Under the pieces are notes generated by a model. That model saw only the letters and a list, made by a program, of their open reading frames with translations, did no database searches and was not told the origin of the DNA. Of a DNA stretch of 64,000 nt, positions 45,893-56,641 are shown in pieces. Position 1 is the first letter of the stretch. Each line of letters starts with the position of its first letter. The position numbers were made by a program, and so were the translations under genes. Source of the stretch: Triangularia verruculosa (lineage: Eukaryota; Ascomycota; Sordariomycetes; Sordariales; Podosporaceae); NCBI GenBank assembly GCA_033296885.1, contig MU863888.1:310001-374000 (forward strand), written 5' to 3'.

Positions 45893-48403
45893 GGCGCTGA
45901 TTGACGAGGCTCACGCGAGCCGTACAACTTGGGGTAAGGTAGGTGCCCGGTTGACACTTTCTCGTTGGCTGTCACAGAAGGGTACCAATGTAAATTTATG
46001 CGCATATGGGCAGAGACAGCAAAAGTGTTGGAAAAGAGCGTCCGTGATCATAACTGATCGCAACGGGCCGCTTCTGCAGTTAAGGGGCGTTTGCGAAAAT
46101 CTTTTGACTACCGCTCCCGCTCCGGGTCCTGCGTACGGGGGGCGTTGAACTGCAGATAGACGGCGAAGTCGTGTCGCTCCCAGGGAAAAAAGGTCTTATA
46201 CGGGCGGAACCAGTCAGCAGGGCGTCTTGTGTGCAACCGGCAGATGAGGTGTTATTGGTGGTCCAATGCGAAAACTTTGGGGGCTGTAATGTCATGGATA
46301 AAAGGGCAGTAAAGGAGTGATACTGAGCAAGAAAGAAGCGACATCGTCGAGGTCGAGAGGAGGGCGGGGGGCCTTCAAAGGGGGGGGAGAAAAGTAAAAG
46401 TGCGGAGGAAATTCTCGTCAACGAAAAGGAACGGGATACTGTTTGCTTTTTCCACAAGTGGCGGCAAGTAGGAACTGGCTTTGCCTACATGATCGTTGGT
46501 TCTCAAGCTTCTCCTGTTCGGGCGTGCTGCATCAGAGAGGGGGACCAAGCCGATTGCTCGGGTCAACGCTGTATGCAGTCGTAACCCCCGTCTGGAAACT
46601 CGACGCACACCTGCAGGTCAGGCGAGGTATCAATGTTGCGAGGTCGTTATCGGCTGGGCAATAACAAGGTGCCAGGACACTGAGAAGGGCCGGCAGTAAG
46701 CAAGCAAGAGCTGATCAGAAACAAGAGCGGGAGAAAGGCTGAAGAAGAGTCAAGACGGATCAACTTGATCTACATCAGTCATGATGAGGCTATCCATCGT
46801 GGGCCAGAACGAGCGCCAGACAGACTGGGCTCATCGGGATCTGGATGGAGTCGCTGATAGTAAGTGATATGGTGCCCCAGGAGATATGCTGACCCTCAGG
46901 GCTTCCTGAATCATCCAGTTTCCCGGGCTGGAGCGATAGTGATACAACATCGTGTACCTCGTCCCAATATGGAGTAGGGGGCTGCCCGACAGCGGTGCGA
47001 CGCTGTGATGCAGCACGAGATGAAGGCTTGACTGCATGGCCCTAGCGGATAAGGTATGATTGACGACTGGGTCGAGGTCTGGGCATTTGATAAGGAACCC
47101 TGTGAGTCGTGGGATGTGTAATGGCGATGATGTGCGTCGTTTTGATAGGATTGCTCGCCTGTGATGCTCCTGATAACTTCTGCTGACAACGGTCGCGTCG
47201 GAGGGTGCCGTTGACGCGCTGCTGACGGACCTGGGTGGCTTGAAACACTGTTGGCGCAGGGAGTTTGATATTGCGAGGGTCGGGATGCAGTGATGTCACG
47301 TCCGGATGATCGGGGAGCGCAAAAGTGTTCCCTTGTGCTGCAGCGAAAATGAGGGCATCTTGAAGGGGAACGAGCTGAATTCATCATGAAGGATGGTTTG
47401 TGGTGGAGCCTATCGCGGCAAACCCCCACCACCCCACCCAGCGATACCCCACCCTTCCGCAGGCTCCAACGGCGAGCCGACATCCATGGCGAAGCTCCAG
47501 CAGCACCACCGCACCAGCACCTGGTGTTTATCCAGCGGGGAAAGTTACTGCCTCCTAGTTTTATTCGTTTCGAAAAAAGCAATCAAGAGACTCAATTCGT
47601 AGTTCTAGGTCGAGCACTACTGCCACGGCCGCTCGAACTGCCGAGTAATGGTAGGCCCGCGTCGGCGGCCGTGGTACCCGACTGGAGTTCTCACCGGTAA
47701 GCCAGCAGCTGCCGCCACTGACCGGGTCGCCGAGCTTTTCGTCGATGAGGCTGGTTTTGACTCCAGCCAAGTCCTATGTGGCTCAGCACAGTCATCCCAG
47801 CTCACCCCCAAGGTCGTCAAACGGGCCGTATACAACTTCCAACATCCTATGGACTCGGCCCCATGTTTGGCCAGATCCTCGTCGCTGAAGCGAATATCAC
47901 ACGCGTTTTCAAGTCAGAGTATTACATCAGTACATCTCACAATCCCCCTCATCGCACCATTCAAACCAGGATAGTTGCCACAACTTCCTCAACTGTATTC
48001 AAAAGGCAAAATGTGGCTGCTTACAAGAAGTTTGATTTGCAAGAGAGTGTCGATGATTTCTTATGGAAATTATGCAGAAATCGACGGGAGTAGGAAGGGT
48101 TGAAGAACACAAAGGTATAATAAGCCACCGAATGTCCCCAGTGCATCTCTGGAATCTTTCCTTCTCTTACAGGCTCAGCTCATTTTTTTCTTTTCTCTTC
48201 TTCAAGAGCTAGACGCTCCTTTTCTCGACTGACGACAAGGCTACACTCCTTTTGTATCTATCTGGATAGATCTCTTTCACTTGTCTCATCAGTTCTAGAC
48301 TTTTCCTACGTTCATTTCTAGGCATTCCTGGTCTTCATTCCTCGCAATCTTGGCAATTTTCCCCTTTTTTTCCGAATCAATTAGACTGAGAAATCGCTTC
48401 AAA
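45893..48403. other. Gene-free 2.5-kb region between divergent genes
   Basis: Divergent promoters of the long uncharacterised gene (-) and the secreted Ala/Ser-rich gene (+). A pyrimidine-rich leader lies at about 48165-48385, just before the latter's ATG. A 224-codon open frame on the minus strand (46911-47582) has no domain, and its composition reads like noise. No other gene is seen. Confidence 0.55.
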
Positions 48404-49255
48404 ATGGTCAACAAGAAGGTAACTCTTCCATCATCATCCTATAACAAAAAAAAAAAAAAAGACTTCCACTTACCATCTCGTTGAAACCAGGTTGCCCTCA
48501 CGATCGTCCTCACAGCAGCAGCGACCGTCTCGGCTTCACCCCTCTCTGTGCGGCCTATTCCGACACCATCAACCGCGTCAGCCCCCGCTGTCACTTCAAT
48601 AGCTAACTCCACCGCTGTTCCCCAAACCACTAGTCGAGCTGGTGTCGGCGCAGGAGCAGAGCAAGCCGGCGGCGGTATCCTCGAAGCTGTCAATGTCCTC
48701 GTTTCTCAAGTGAAGGGCATTCTCGGCCCCATCACCGCAGCAGCTGCCGCCGGCGGTGCAGATGTAGCAGGCGAAACAACGGTCACTTCTACGGTGACGG
48801 AGACAGCAAAGGCCAGCAGTGTTGAAGCAACGTCAAAGCCTGCCGGAAGTGCTGGTGCTAGTGCTGAGGCAACATCCAAGCCTGCCAGTGGTGCCGAGTC
48901 TGCTACCCCCGGAACGAGCAAGGCGGCAGCGCCCCAAACTGCGTCGGCTTCTGCTCCAGCCGGTGAGTCCGGGGCTGCTTCCTCCTCGGCTCCAGCATCA
49001 AATGCCGCTTCGGCTTCTGCTCCACCGGCGGCTGGAGCTGCTTCATCGTCAGCACCCCTTGCTGCGGGAGAATCCGGTGCTGCCTCACCAGTAAGCTCTG
49101 GTGCTGCGGCTGCTACTTCTAGAGCAGCTACATCAAAGGCTGCCGCTGCCTCTTCCGCCGCACCCAAAGCGACGGCTTCTGCTGGGTCTGGACGAGCAGG
49201 TGCCGAGGCGGAGGATGACAGTGATCCGGCCATCATCATTATTGTCAACCAGTAA
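48404..49255 (+). CDS. Secreted Ala/Ser-rich low-complexity protein
   Basis: Exons 48404-48418 (five codons, MVNKK) and 48491-49255 give about 259 residues; the intron (GTAACT..AACCAG) contains a 16-17 A run. MVNKKVALTIVLTAAATVSA is a good signal peptide with cleavage near ASP. A short region with some helix (GGGILEAVNVLVSQVKGILG) is followed by ~180 residues mostly of Ala, Ser, Pro, Gly and Thr, with imperfect repeats such as SAPAGESGAASSSAP and ATSKPA. The C-terminus is acidic and ends with hydrophobic AIIIIVNQ. There is no cysteine. It could be a heavily O-mannosylated cell-wall or surface protein. The hydrophobic end is too short for a sure GPI signal. Confidence 0.75.
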
Positions 49256-50095
49256 AAGGGTACCTGTGAAGCCTTTTGGGGCGAGTTCTTGGACCTTTCT
49301 TTCAGTTATATGCTCATGGCCGATAGTGTGCAGGGATATTTCTCTGCCTTGGTATTTTCGGCACTTTGGCACAATGGTTACATAGGTAACTTGCATAGAG
49401 TTGGACAAAGATGGAGGTCATTGTATGATATAGGTAGCCGGGAAGCTGGATTAATGTGACTTCCATTTCGAAGATTGCTGCTATTGTTAATCAATGCTGA
49501 ACACCGATTCGACTTCTAAGGTAGGCTGCCAAAGTCCCCATTAGCTCCTCAAGTTTCATGGGCTTAAACTAGCCGCCAAGTACGTCTTAAAGCGTTTACT
49601 CGCGCTAATAAAGGTAAGTTAATAAGGGTATCGAAGATTTTCAAAATCGACTTTGACCTCAAACCGTCTCTACTTGAGCTCAGGGGCAGTCTTTTAGCGC
49701 CCTACCTTAATATTTATTCCCCGTCAACCTCTTGGACTCCCTTCTTCCGCGCACCTTTGCCATACCTTCTATCCGGCCTTTCGATGTTCTATCACGCTCG
49801 CCTACCTGGTAGGTAAGTGGAAGACTGTAGGCAAGTACGTGGGAGACCCAGCGCATCTCTCTATTTGCTTGAAACCTTTTACGATTGATCAAAATCGTTC
49901 GATAAACACTTAGGTAGACAGCAAGATATCTGTAAATTTCGCCAGGCCATTGGGACTAGATAAGGTAGGTACATCTACAGTGATGGGGAATGTCAGACCT
50001 GGTGGTAACCACCGTAAACGACTCCTGCTCGGTTTTGTGAAAAGAAGAAAGGTAGGTGCGGGCTTGTGTTTCTCATAGGTATCTGTCCGCTAGCC
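49256..50095. other. Convergent intergenic region
   Basis: 3' flanks of the secreted Ala/Ser-rich gene (+) and F-box gene (-). It contains several TAGGTA-type words (about 49803-49816, 49963-49972, 50051-50057). No gene is seen. Confidence 0.5.
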
Positions 50096-52204
50096 CTAAG
50101 ATTCTTGATGCCCCATGCCACCTACACTGGCACCAGCCAATGGCCAACTCTCCCAATCCTCGTACCGGCCCCGACTTCCCACTTTTGCTTCCGGCCACAA
50201 AGTCCTGAAGTACTGGCTGACCGGTTCCATCGAAAATGTCTGCAACGCGAGATCCCGCCCGTTCCAGCCCTCTGCGTTCCCTCCAATTTCCTTAACGCTC
50301 GCCTCCCCCTTTGAATTAATCGTATCAACAACCCACTCTCTGGCCAGACCATTCAACAACGAGCCCAATACGGGAAAACCACCTAGGTTTACCCCCGTGG
50401 GAAGCAAACCAGGGGGCCTCTTGAAGTCCGTGCCGCCCTGTGCCCTCACCATCATGATCTCCAGACCCGGCGAGGCAACCGCCTCCCAAATTTGACGCAC
50501 AAGCTTCTTGTCCACCGCACTATTAACCATGACGTTCATGAAGTGTCCATGGGTATATCCCCATCGGCCTGCATATTGGTCTTCAAACGGCACCACCTCG
50601 TCAGGGCGTCGAGAAATGAGCTCCCTAAATGGCGGCGAGGCGTCCAGCGTCAGAGCAACCCGCTTCAGTTTTGGGAAATTGGCGGCGATGGCCTTGTACC
50701 GCGCAGCTTCGTCCGCATCGCTCTTTGACCGTCGAATGGACAGCGACAGGGTCTCGACTCGTGGGCAGAATAAGCCCAGTCCCGCGATCTCGGCTGGGTA
50801 GATAAGAGACGACCTTGAGGTGGGCGAGAACACGTTTGATTGATGGTCGAGCCAGAGGGTTTGGAGGGACTTGCAGCAGGCTGGGTTGATATAGTTGGTG
50901 TTGGTAGTCTTGTCCAGGTCTGGCGCCAGAGGAGCTACAGACCAGTCCCATCCTCTTACCGACAGGCTCTTGAGGCGTGGCAACGATACCAAAAAGCGCT
51001 TCACCTTCTCGAAGTATCCTGGGGTCGGGTTCTTCATGCAGCCAAATGTCAGGTTCCTGAGGGCCGGGAACTGCAAGGATAATAATATGTCAAGGCTGCT
51101 TTCAACCACGAACGCCGTCAGCTCGAGCGTACGAAGCGCGCTTAGGTCGGCAAGTTCAATCCAATGCCGGAGCTGGATGCCTGTGATATGCTGAAGTTCC
51201 CTACCGCCTCCCAATTCAAGGTGGTCAAGGGCCATCGGCTGCTGCTTTTCGCGTCCTGCTCCAAGATGTTCGGGAAGCCAGCCGGAAGGATGGGGCCGAG
51301 GTTGAATCTCGTCCCCAAAGAAGGGCGGTCTGTGCCAGATATGGACCTCGCGTAAGTTGGGTACAAAGCCCTCGGTCCTCATCATCTGCTCAAGTGTATC
51401 CAACTGACCCCCGAGCAAGATGCTCCTACCCTCCTGGTTTGGGGTCGCCCTTTCAGAATAATAGTCGCTGAGCCAAATACTGTGAATACAAGGGGACTTG
51501 ATGAGGGCCAACTCGTAGGAATCGCGGGCGATAGTTTGGGTGGAAGAGGGACCTTCTAGCATTCGCAGTTTGAACGTGCGTATGTGCAGTCGTGTTTGGT
51601 TCTGTGTCTTGGTCTCGAGGGCCTTTAGCAGACAGCGAGGGAACTGGGTAGGACACTCATAAATCAGATCGACCAGCGCTGGTAATTGCCCGAGCAGGTC
51701 AGCCAGCGGCGACCATGTAGCATCCTCGTCATAGGCAGCGTCCAGCCGTATTCTCCCACTGAACCAGGCGTTCCAATTGTAATCGGAGTGGTCTGGGAGT
51801 CCAAGTAGCCGTTGGTGATTAATGTCCCAGTCAATAGAAGGAGCAGGGCCAAGCTGCCAGCGGTAACAGTCGGGGAGATCGGCATTCTCTACATCGTCTG
51901 AGTGTTCGTCGTTGTCCTGGCTGGCCATGCGAAAGTGGTTGTCACCAACCAAGACAACCCGGCGGACGTGGTGGAATGCATCATCGCGCTGAAGAAGTCT
52001 GCTACATTTGCGGACATGGGTTCGAAGCCTGGATGGAGTGGTGATATTGAAGGTGAGGGATCGGAACAAAAGACCACAGGCGACTGAGTAGCAGTATTTG
52101 TTGGATAGTGCAAAACTTCGGAGGCTGGGCTCATGGATATGGTTGAGAAGCTCACAAATGTGCAGCAAGATCTCGAGTGGGAACTTGATCAAGTTCAGTG
52201 TCAT
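50096..52204 (-). CDS. F-box protein with leucine-rich C-terminal region
   Basis: A single exon of 702 residues. The F-box is at about 5-50 (FPLEILLHICELL, then ALSNKYCYSVACGLLFRSL), the segment that binds Skp1 in SCF ubiquitin ligases. The rest has irregular leucine-rich strands (LTLEQ-like segments, LPRLKSLSVRGWDW, FPALRNLTFGC, FPKLKRVALTLDAS, CPRVETLSLSIRRS), consistent with a substrate-binding LRR-like array. Such proteins form a large, fast-evolving fungal family whose substrates are unknown. The gene is intact, with no intron or frame problem. It sits 226 bp from the next minus-strand gene, which is upstream of it. Confidence 0.85.
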   Translation of the reverse strand: MTLNLIKFPLEILLHICELLNHIHEPSLRSFALSNKYCYSVACGLLFRSLTFNITTPSRLRTHVRKCSRLLQRDDAFHHVRRVVLVGDNHFRMASQDNDEHSDDVENADLPDCYRWQLGPAPSIDWDINHQRLLGLPDHSDYNWNAWFSGRIRLDAAYDEDATWSPLADLLGQLPALVDLIYECPTQFPRCLLKALETKTQNQTRLHIRTFKLRMLEGPSSTQTIARDSYELALIKSPCIHSIWLSDYYSERATPNQEGRSILLGGQLDTLEQMMRTEGFVPNLREVHIWHRPPFFGDEIQPRPHPSGWLPEHLGAGREKQQPMALDHLELGGGRELQHITGIQLRHWIELADLSALRTLELTAFVVESSLDILLSLQFPALRNLTFGCMKNPTPGYFEKVKRFLVSLPRLKSLSVRGWDWSVAPLAPDLDKTTNTNYINPACCKSLQTLWLDHQSNVFSPTSRSSLIYPAEIAGLGLFCPRVETLSLSIRRSKSDADEAARYKAIAANFPKLKRVALTLDASPPFRELISRRPDEVVPFEDQYAGRWGYTHGHFMNVMVNSAVDKKLVRQIWEAVASPGLEIMMVRAQGGTDFKRPPGLLPTGVNLGGFPVLGSLLNGLAREWVVDTINSKGEASVKEIGGNAEGWNGRDLALQTFSMEPVSQYFRTLWPEAKVGSRGRYEDWESWPLAGASVGGMGHQES

Positions 52205-52430
52205 GACTGGCGATGGGAACGGGCGAGGTGCTGAGCAGGTCTGAGGTACCTAGGCATGAGGAATCACACAGAAAGGGCAACAGCAAGTGTACTTGTATTT
52301 TCGGCCGTGGCGGAGTGGTCCCACCGGCTGCAGGTGGCGTCTGGTCTTTCGGGCGCCAAGCCCTGCCCCGAGAGGCATCGCATGAAACCTGCATGGCGCC
52401 TGCAGGAGCGTTGAAGGTTACATCAAGAAC

Positions 52431-53809
52431 TCAATTGGGCACACCACCTATCGGCTGGGGGTAGGTAATCTCATCCCCCTTCCTGAAGATGATATGCTCG
52501 ACAAAAAGGCGCCAGTAATTCCCTTCGCTGGTCCCATCATATCTGTGAAAATAAAAGGTAGCTGTCAGTTAGTGCGTCTAGTCAGCAGGTTGGCAGATGA
52601 TGTCGGGCGTACTGGAAGAGGACACAGCCCCGAGCGCTGAATCGCACATTGAATTGGTCCGGGCCGTCATAGATAAAATCTCCTGTTAGACCACCAAATT
52701 CATCAACTATGGTGATTACATTCATGTTGAGCCGATAGTAGGGGACCACCAAAATTTGAGTGTCAACACCGACAGCTTCTCGGATGGCGGCCTGGATGTC
52801 GTTGACCCTGTCCCTGTACAGCCACGCGTCGAACTCGAAGCCATGAATGCTAGATATCCAGTCCGAACGCAGAGGCGTGTAAATGATAGCTCGGGTTTGG
52901 TCAGTCGGCTGGGTGTATAATCCACGTCTCAGGGGGCTGCCAAAGCCGTCATGTGAATTCGGGCTCCAGTTCTCCACCGTAATCCAGTTGGTCACGTTCT
53001 TCCTGCCACAAGTGGTCAGCGAGTGCGTCTCTGAACTGGAAGTTACATCCCGTCTCTGAGACACTGGTGCCCAAAATACCTGAATCCGTCGCCCTCGGTG
53101 CCCATTGCCCTCTCCCAGAAATGGGCCATCCACACTGCTCTGTTACTGATGATGGCGACAACAGTGCAGCCGTGCACGTGATTGGTACCTATCGCGAAGG
53201 AATTGCCATCACCAGCCATTATTCTCTGCGCGGCAACCGTCTTCTCCGCGAGATCGTTGATCAGCCAGTCGCGAACCTGGAACTGCGGGTCCGCAAAGTT
53301 GTAGCCCACGTTGCTCCACACGTATAGGTCAATGTCTTTCGCCGTCCATGCCACATGGTCGTCCCAGAAGAGCCGCTTACGGAGAATGGAGGTCTCATTG
53401 CCTTCAGTATGGGCCTCGATATCCGGGTAGCGCAGTCCGCGGCGCCTAAGAGGACATGTGCCTCCACCGCAAGTTGCTAGTGTGCAACGATACATGCAAT
53501 CGAGACCCATGGGGGTGCCTCCCCCTATGCTCGCATCCTGACGGGCTGAGAGGAGTGTCTTGCTATGGTTGCCCATAGGTCCATCGTATCCGTCTCTGTA
53601 TTCTTTGGGGTTAGCACATGTAGCTACAGCATCCTCCTGGCAAAAACCTGTACAGGAAACCGTTGAGGAAGTGCTTACATCCTAGATGGATTGAGGTCTG
53701 CGATACGTGGATAAATAAGAGCCCAAGTGGCAGGAATTAGCTGGAGCAACAATACGACGGCTTTCTTTTTCCAGCCCCTGGACGGGGTTGGCAGAGAACC
53801 TATCTTCAT
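52431..53809 (-). CDS. Secreted fungal protein of unknown function, neighbour of the GH71 gene
   Basis: Proposed exons are 53809-53679, 53595-53080, 53035-52613 and 52542-52431, giving about 393 residues. A signal or anchor lies at about 15-32 (KKKAVVLLLQLIPATWALIY). Cys-containing and Ser/Gly segments follow, then NHVHGCTVVAIISNRAVWMAHFWE, TRAIIYTPLRS and CVLFQYDGTSEGN. This layout (CTxxIIVSxxGVWxxHFWE, then an ITPR-like strand, then VLFQYDP) resembles a family often found beside fungal chitinase or glucanase genes; I recall it but cannot name it. The third intron is only 44 nt, and an alternative frame (FRDALADHLWQEE) covers the same DNA and looks protein-like, so a frameshift is possible there. 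The last exon joins well (LFQ to YDGTS). Confidence 0.65.
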
Positions 53810-54698
53810 GGTCGACATGCTGTGGTTATTGCAAATGTTGGGAATGTCGAGGATGCGGGTGTCCAACACATCAGCCAACAGAGGCAGGAAGTGTCTCAGT
53901 TATAAAGTACCCGAGGACGACGGGAAAATGCTGGCTTCCATTCTGCTGCCTTGCTAGCCTCTCTCGTTCTATCTTGATTGCCCATCCCCCTTCGCCGAAC
54001 TATCGACTTGGGCTGCTACCCTAAACTGCCATCGTGAAAATTCTGTCGCGGAAGTGACTCCATACAACACAACTGTGCCGCCAACAACACGCAAGAACAC
54101 ACAGCCGATCACACAGCTGCGCGGTCAACACGAACTGGTGGAGCAAATACAAGGTCTAGATCTCTCGACTGGCAGACAATAATGGCCTCCTCTCCCTCGT
54201 GAAGTAGCATTCATGACGAGGATCAGGGTTGGTTTTGCTCCTTACGCCGGGCCTTTGCTCGTAGAGACCGCACACGTTTCCGATACCGTGCACTTTGTCG
54301 TTGTGCACGGTAGCGGTTGCGGTGTTTGTATGGGAAGAGGTGGATCCACAACGTATGGACTGTTCAAATGCACGGTACCGAACGTATCTTCCTTACTCGA
54401 GTGAGGCCATGTTCATCGTTTGAATCCAGATGATGCCACCAACTCGTATTTTCTCTGGTGCCTGGCTTCGATGGATTGATATCCCGAAGTTCCTGCATGG
54501 CCAACAATAGTGGACCGCTGAATCCCTCGCGCCTCGCAAAACCATCGCCGTCTCCACCAGCATCAGAAGTACCTGCGGCATGAATACGCGCGGGAATATG
54601 GTACTGGTCTGGTTTAAGAAACCTTCATTCGGCATGAAACTGGGGTGGAATCTCTCTCATTGTCTTCATCCAGCAAAGACCGAAAGGTTGTCGGCGCC
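53810..54698. promoter_or_regulatory. Shared upstream region of divergent secreted-protein and GH71 genes
   Basis: 889 bp lie between two divergent starts of probably co-acting secreted products. I see no defined element. Open frames at 54213-54404 (+) and 54393-54635 (-) lack domains. Confidence 0.45.
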
Positions 54699-56641
54699 AT
54701 GCACCTCTCCTCCCTCCTGTTGCCCCTGACCCTCGCGGTTCTCGGGGGAGCGAAACATGTTCTTGGGAAGGCAGTCTTTGCTCATTTCATGGTTAGTATC
54801 TTCTTGCTCGGCCCCTCGATCTCCTTGACATGATTTGGTCCTAACCCAGCAACGTAAAGGTCTCGAATGCGGCCAACTACACGGTCGAGGACTGGGAGCA
54901 CGGCATCCAGCTTGCCAAAGATGCCCATATCGACGCCTTCGCCTTGAATATGGCATACAACGAGGGCACAGACTCAGATTCCATCGCCAGAGCTTTTGTG
55001 GCTGCAGAAAACAAGAACTTCAAGCTCTTCTTCTCGTTTGACTATGCCGGAAGGGGCCCTTGGCCCCGGGCGGCAGTCATGAGCACCATCCAAAACTACA
55101 AGGACCGCGCTGCACACTTCCGCCACAGCGGACGGCCTTTCGCCTCGACATTCGAGGGCCCTGAGCAAGCCAAGGACTGGATTGACATCAAGCAAGTTAC
55201 AGGCTGCTTTTTTGTCCCCGACTGGTCGTCTGTGGGCGCCAAGGCAGCCATGTCGCTCGCAGACGGCGTAGCCGACGGCCTTTTCAGCTGGGCCGCCTGG
55301 CCCTGGGGACCCCAGAACATGGATACGTATGTCGATGCCTCCTATTTACAGTATCTCAACGGGAAGCCGTATATGATGCCTGTCTCGCCTTGGTTTTATA
55401 CCAACCTTCCCCAATGGAAGAAGAACTGGATGTGGCGAGGAGATAATCTATGGTTCGACCGCTGGCAAGAGGTTATGTATGTTCAGCCAGACTGGGTACA
55501 GATCATTAGCTGGAATGACTACGGTAAAACCCCCCGTGTTGGCTCATAGCCGGCTAGAGACCGGTCTTGTAGCATATTGGAGACGACTAACTAGTTTATA
55601 AACAGGTGAATCGCATTACATTGGGCCAATTCGGAACAACGCGCTGGCCGCCATGCGTAGTGCTCCCTTTGACTACGTCAGCAACATGCCCCACGATGGA
55701 TGGCGGGCATGGCTACCATATGTGAGCGATATATACAGGTACAATATCACGCTCTTCGACAAGGAAGGGGTGACGTTCTGGTACCGGCCCGATCCACGAT
55801 CGGCATGTGGTAGGTTGTTTCCCACAGGAGGAGAAAGCCTTTTTGCTGACACATCATGACAGACAGCGGAGGAACAACAGGCAACACGGCTTCGCAACTG
55901 CAGCTTGAGTTTCCGGCCGCCGAGGCTGCAGCGGACGCCCTTTTCTACACGGCCCAGTTGGCTTCGGCAGGCGCAACAGTCACAGTGAGCATTGGAGGAG
56001 TGTCTACCGTTGGGACCTGGAGCGACACTCCAGATGGCGGGTCCGGTCTCTATCATGGCAATGTCACTTTCAACGGCCGCACCGGTCCCGTTCAGATCAC
56101 GCTCTCCCGTGGTGGCAAGACAATTGCCAGCACCTCAGGTACACCCATCTCCTCTGCTTGCAGTCTGGTGAACTGGAACGCCTGGGTTGGAAACGCCATG
56201 TCGTCCGAAACCACCGTCAGCATCCCATGGCTGCAAAAAGACAAGGTCTGCATTCGGGGAACAGGTGCAAACGATTTTGCGGAAATGTGCGCCTTCTCCT
56301 GTTCGTACGGCTACTGCCCTATCGGGGCCTGTGTTTGCCTCGCCATGGGCACTGAGAGGAAGAAGCCGCTATACATAGGCGTCGTCGCCTTCCCAGTGGC
56401 TGGCCGCAGTGCAGATTACTCGGGTCTGTGTTCCTTCAACTGCAATCTTGCCAAGATTGGGGGCAAGGGCTGCCCATCCGACATTTGCGGGATGGCGGAG
56501 GCACCTCTGGCCATCCCGACAGTGTCACCTTTCCTGCCCTTCACTTGTACAGGCGGTCAGGGGCCACCAGGATGGGAGGGTCTCTGTTCTTATGCGTGTA
56601 ACTTTGGTTTCTGTCCTTCTAACATTTGTACCTGCACCTAA
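54699..56641 (+). CDS. GH71 alpha-1,3-glucanase (mutanase) with Cys-rich modules
   Basis: Exons 54699-54791, 54860-55523, 55606-55809 and 55863-56641 encode about 579 residues to a TAA. The signal peptide is MHLSSLLLPLTLAVLGGA. The GH71 domain follows: AVFAHFMVSNAANYTVEDWE, DAHIDAFALNMAYNE, FFSFDYAGRG, GCFFVPDWSS, PWFYTNLPQWKKNWMW and IISWNDYGESHYIG. The last two blocks hold conserved aromatic and acidic residues of the family. GH71 enzymes hydrolyse alpha-1,3-glucan, a fungal wall polymer, in self-remodelling or attack on other fungi. Next comes a beta-rich domain (about 350-440), then Cys modules: CAFSCSYGYCPIGACVC, CSFNCNLAKIGGKGCP and CSYACNFGFCPSNICTC. The first acceptor is read at AAAG so that FMVSN is in frame. 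The frame continues, open, beyond the TAA (next entry). Confidence 0.85.

Noticed and set aside
46911..47582. 224-codon minus-strand open frame in the 2.5-kb gap
   Set aside because: No domain, random-looking Ser/Arg/His composition and no splice support. An orphan gene cannot be excluded, but nothing supports one.
48706..49248. 180-codon Ala/Glu-rich minus-strand open frame
   Set aside because: It is the antisense image of the Ala/Ser repeats in the secreted protein gene.
52300..52385. tRNA-like stretch containing GTGGCGGAGTGGTC
   Set aside because: It looks like a class II tRNA D-arm, but I find no TTCGANNCC T-loop or pairing acceptor stem at the right distance.
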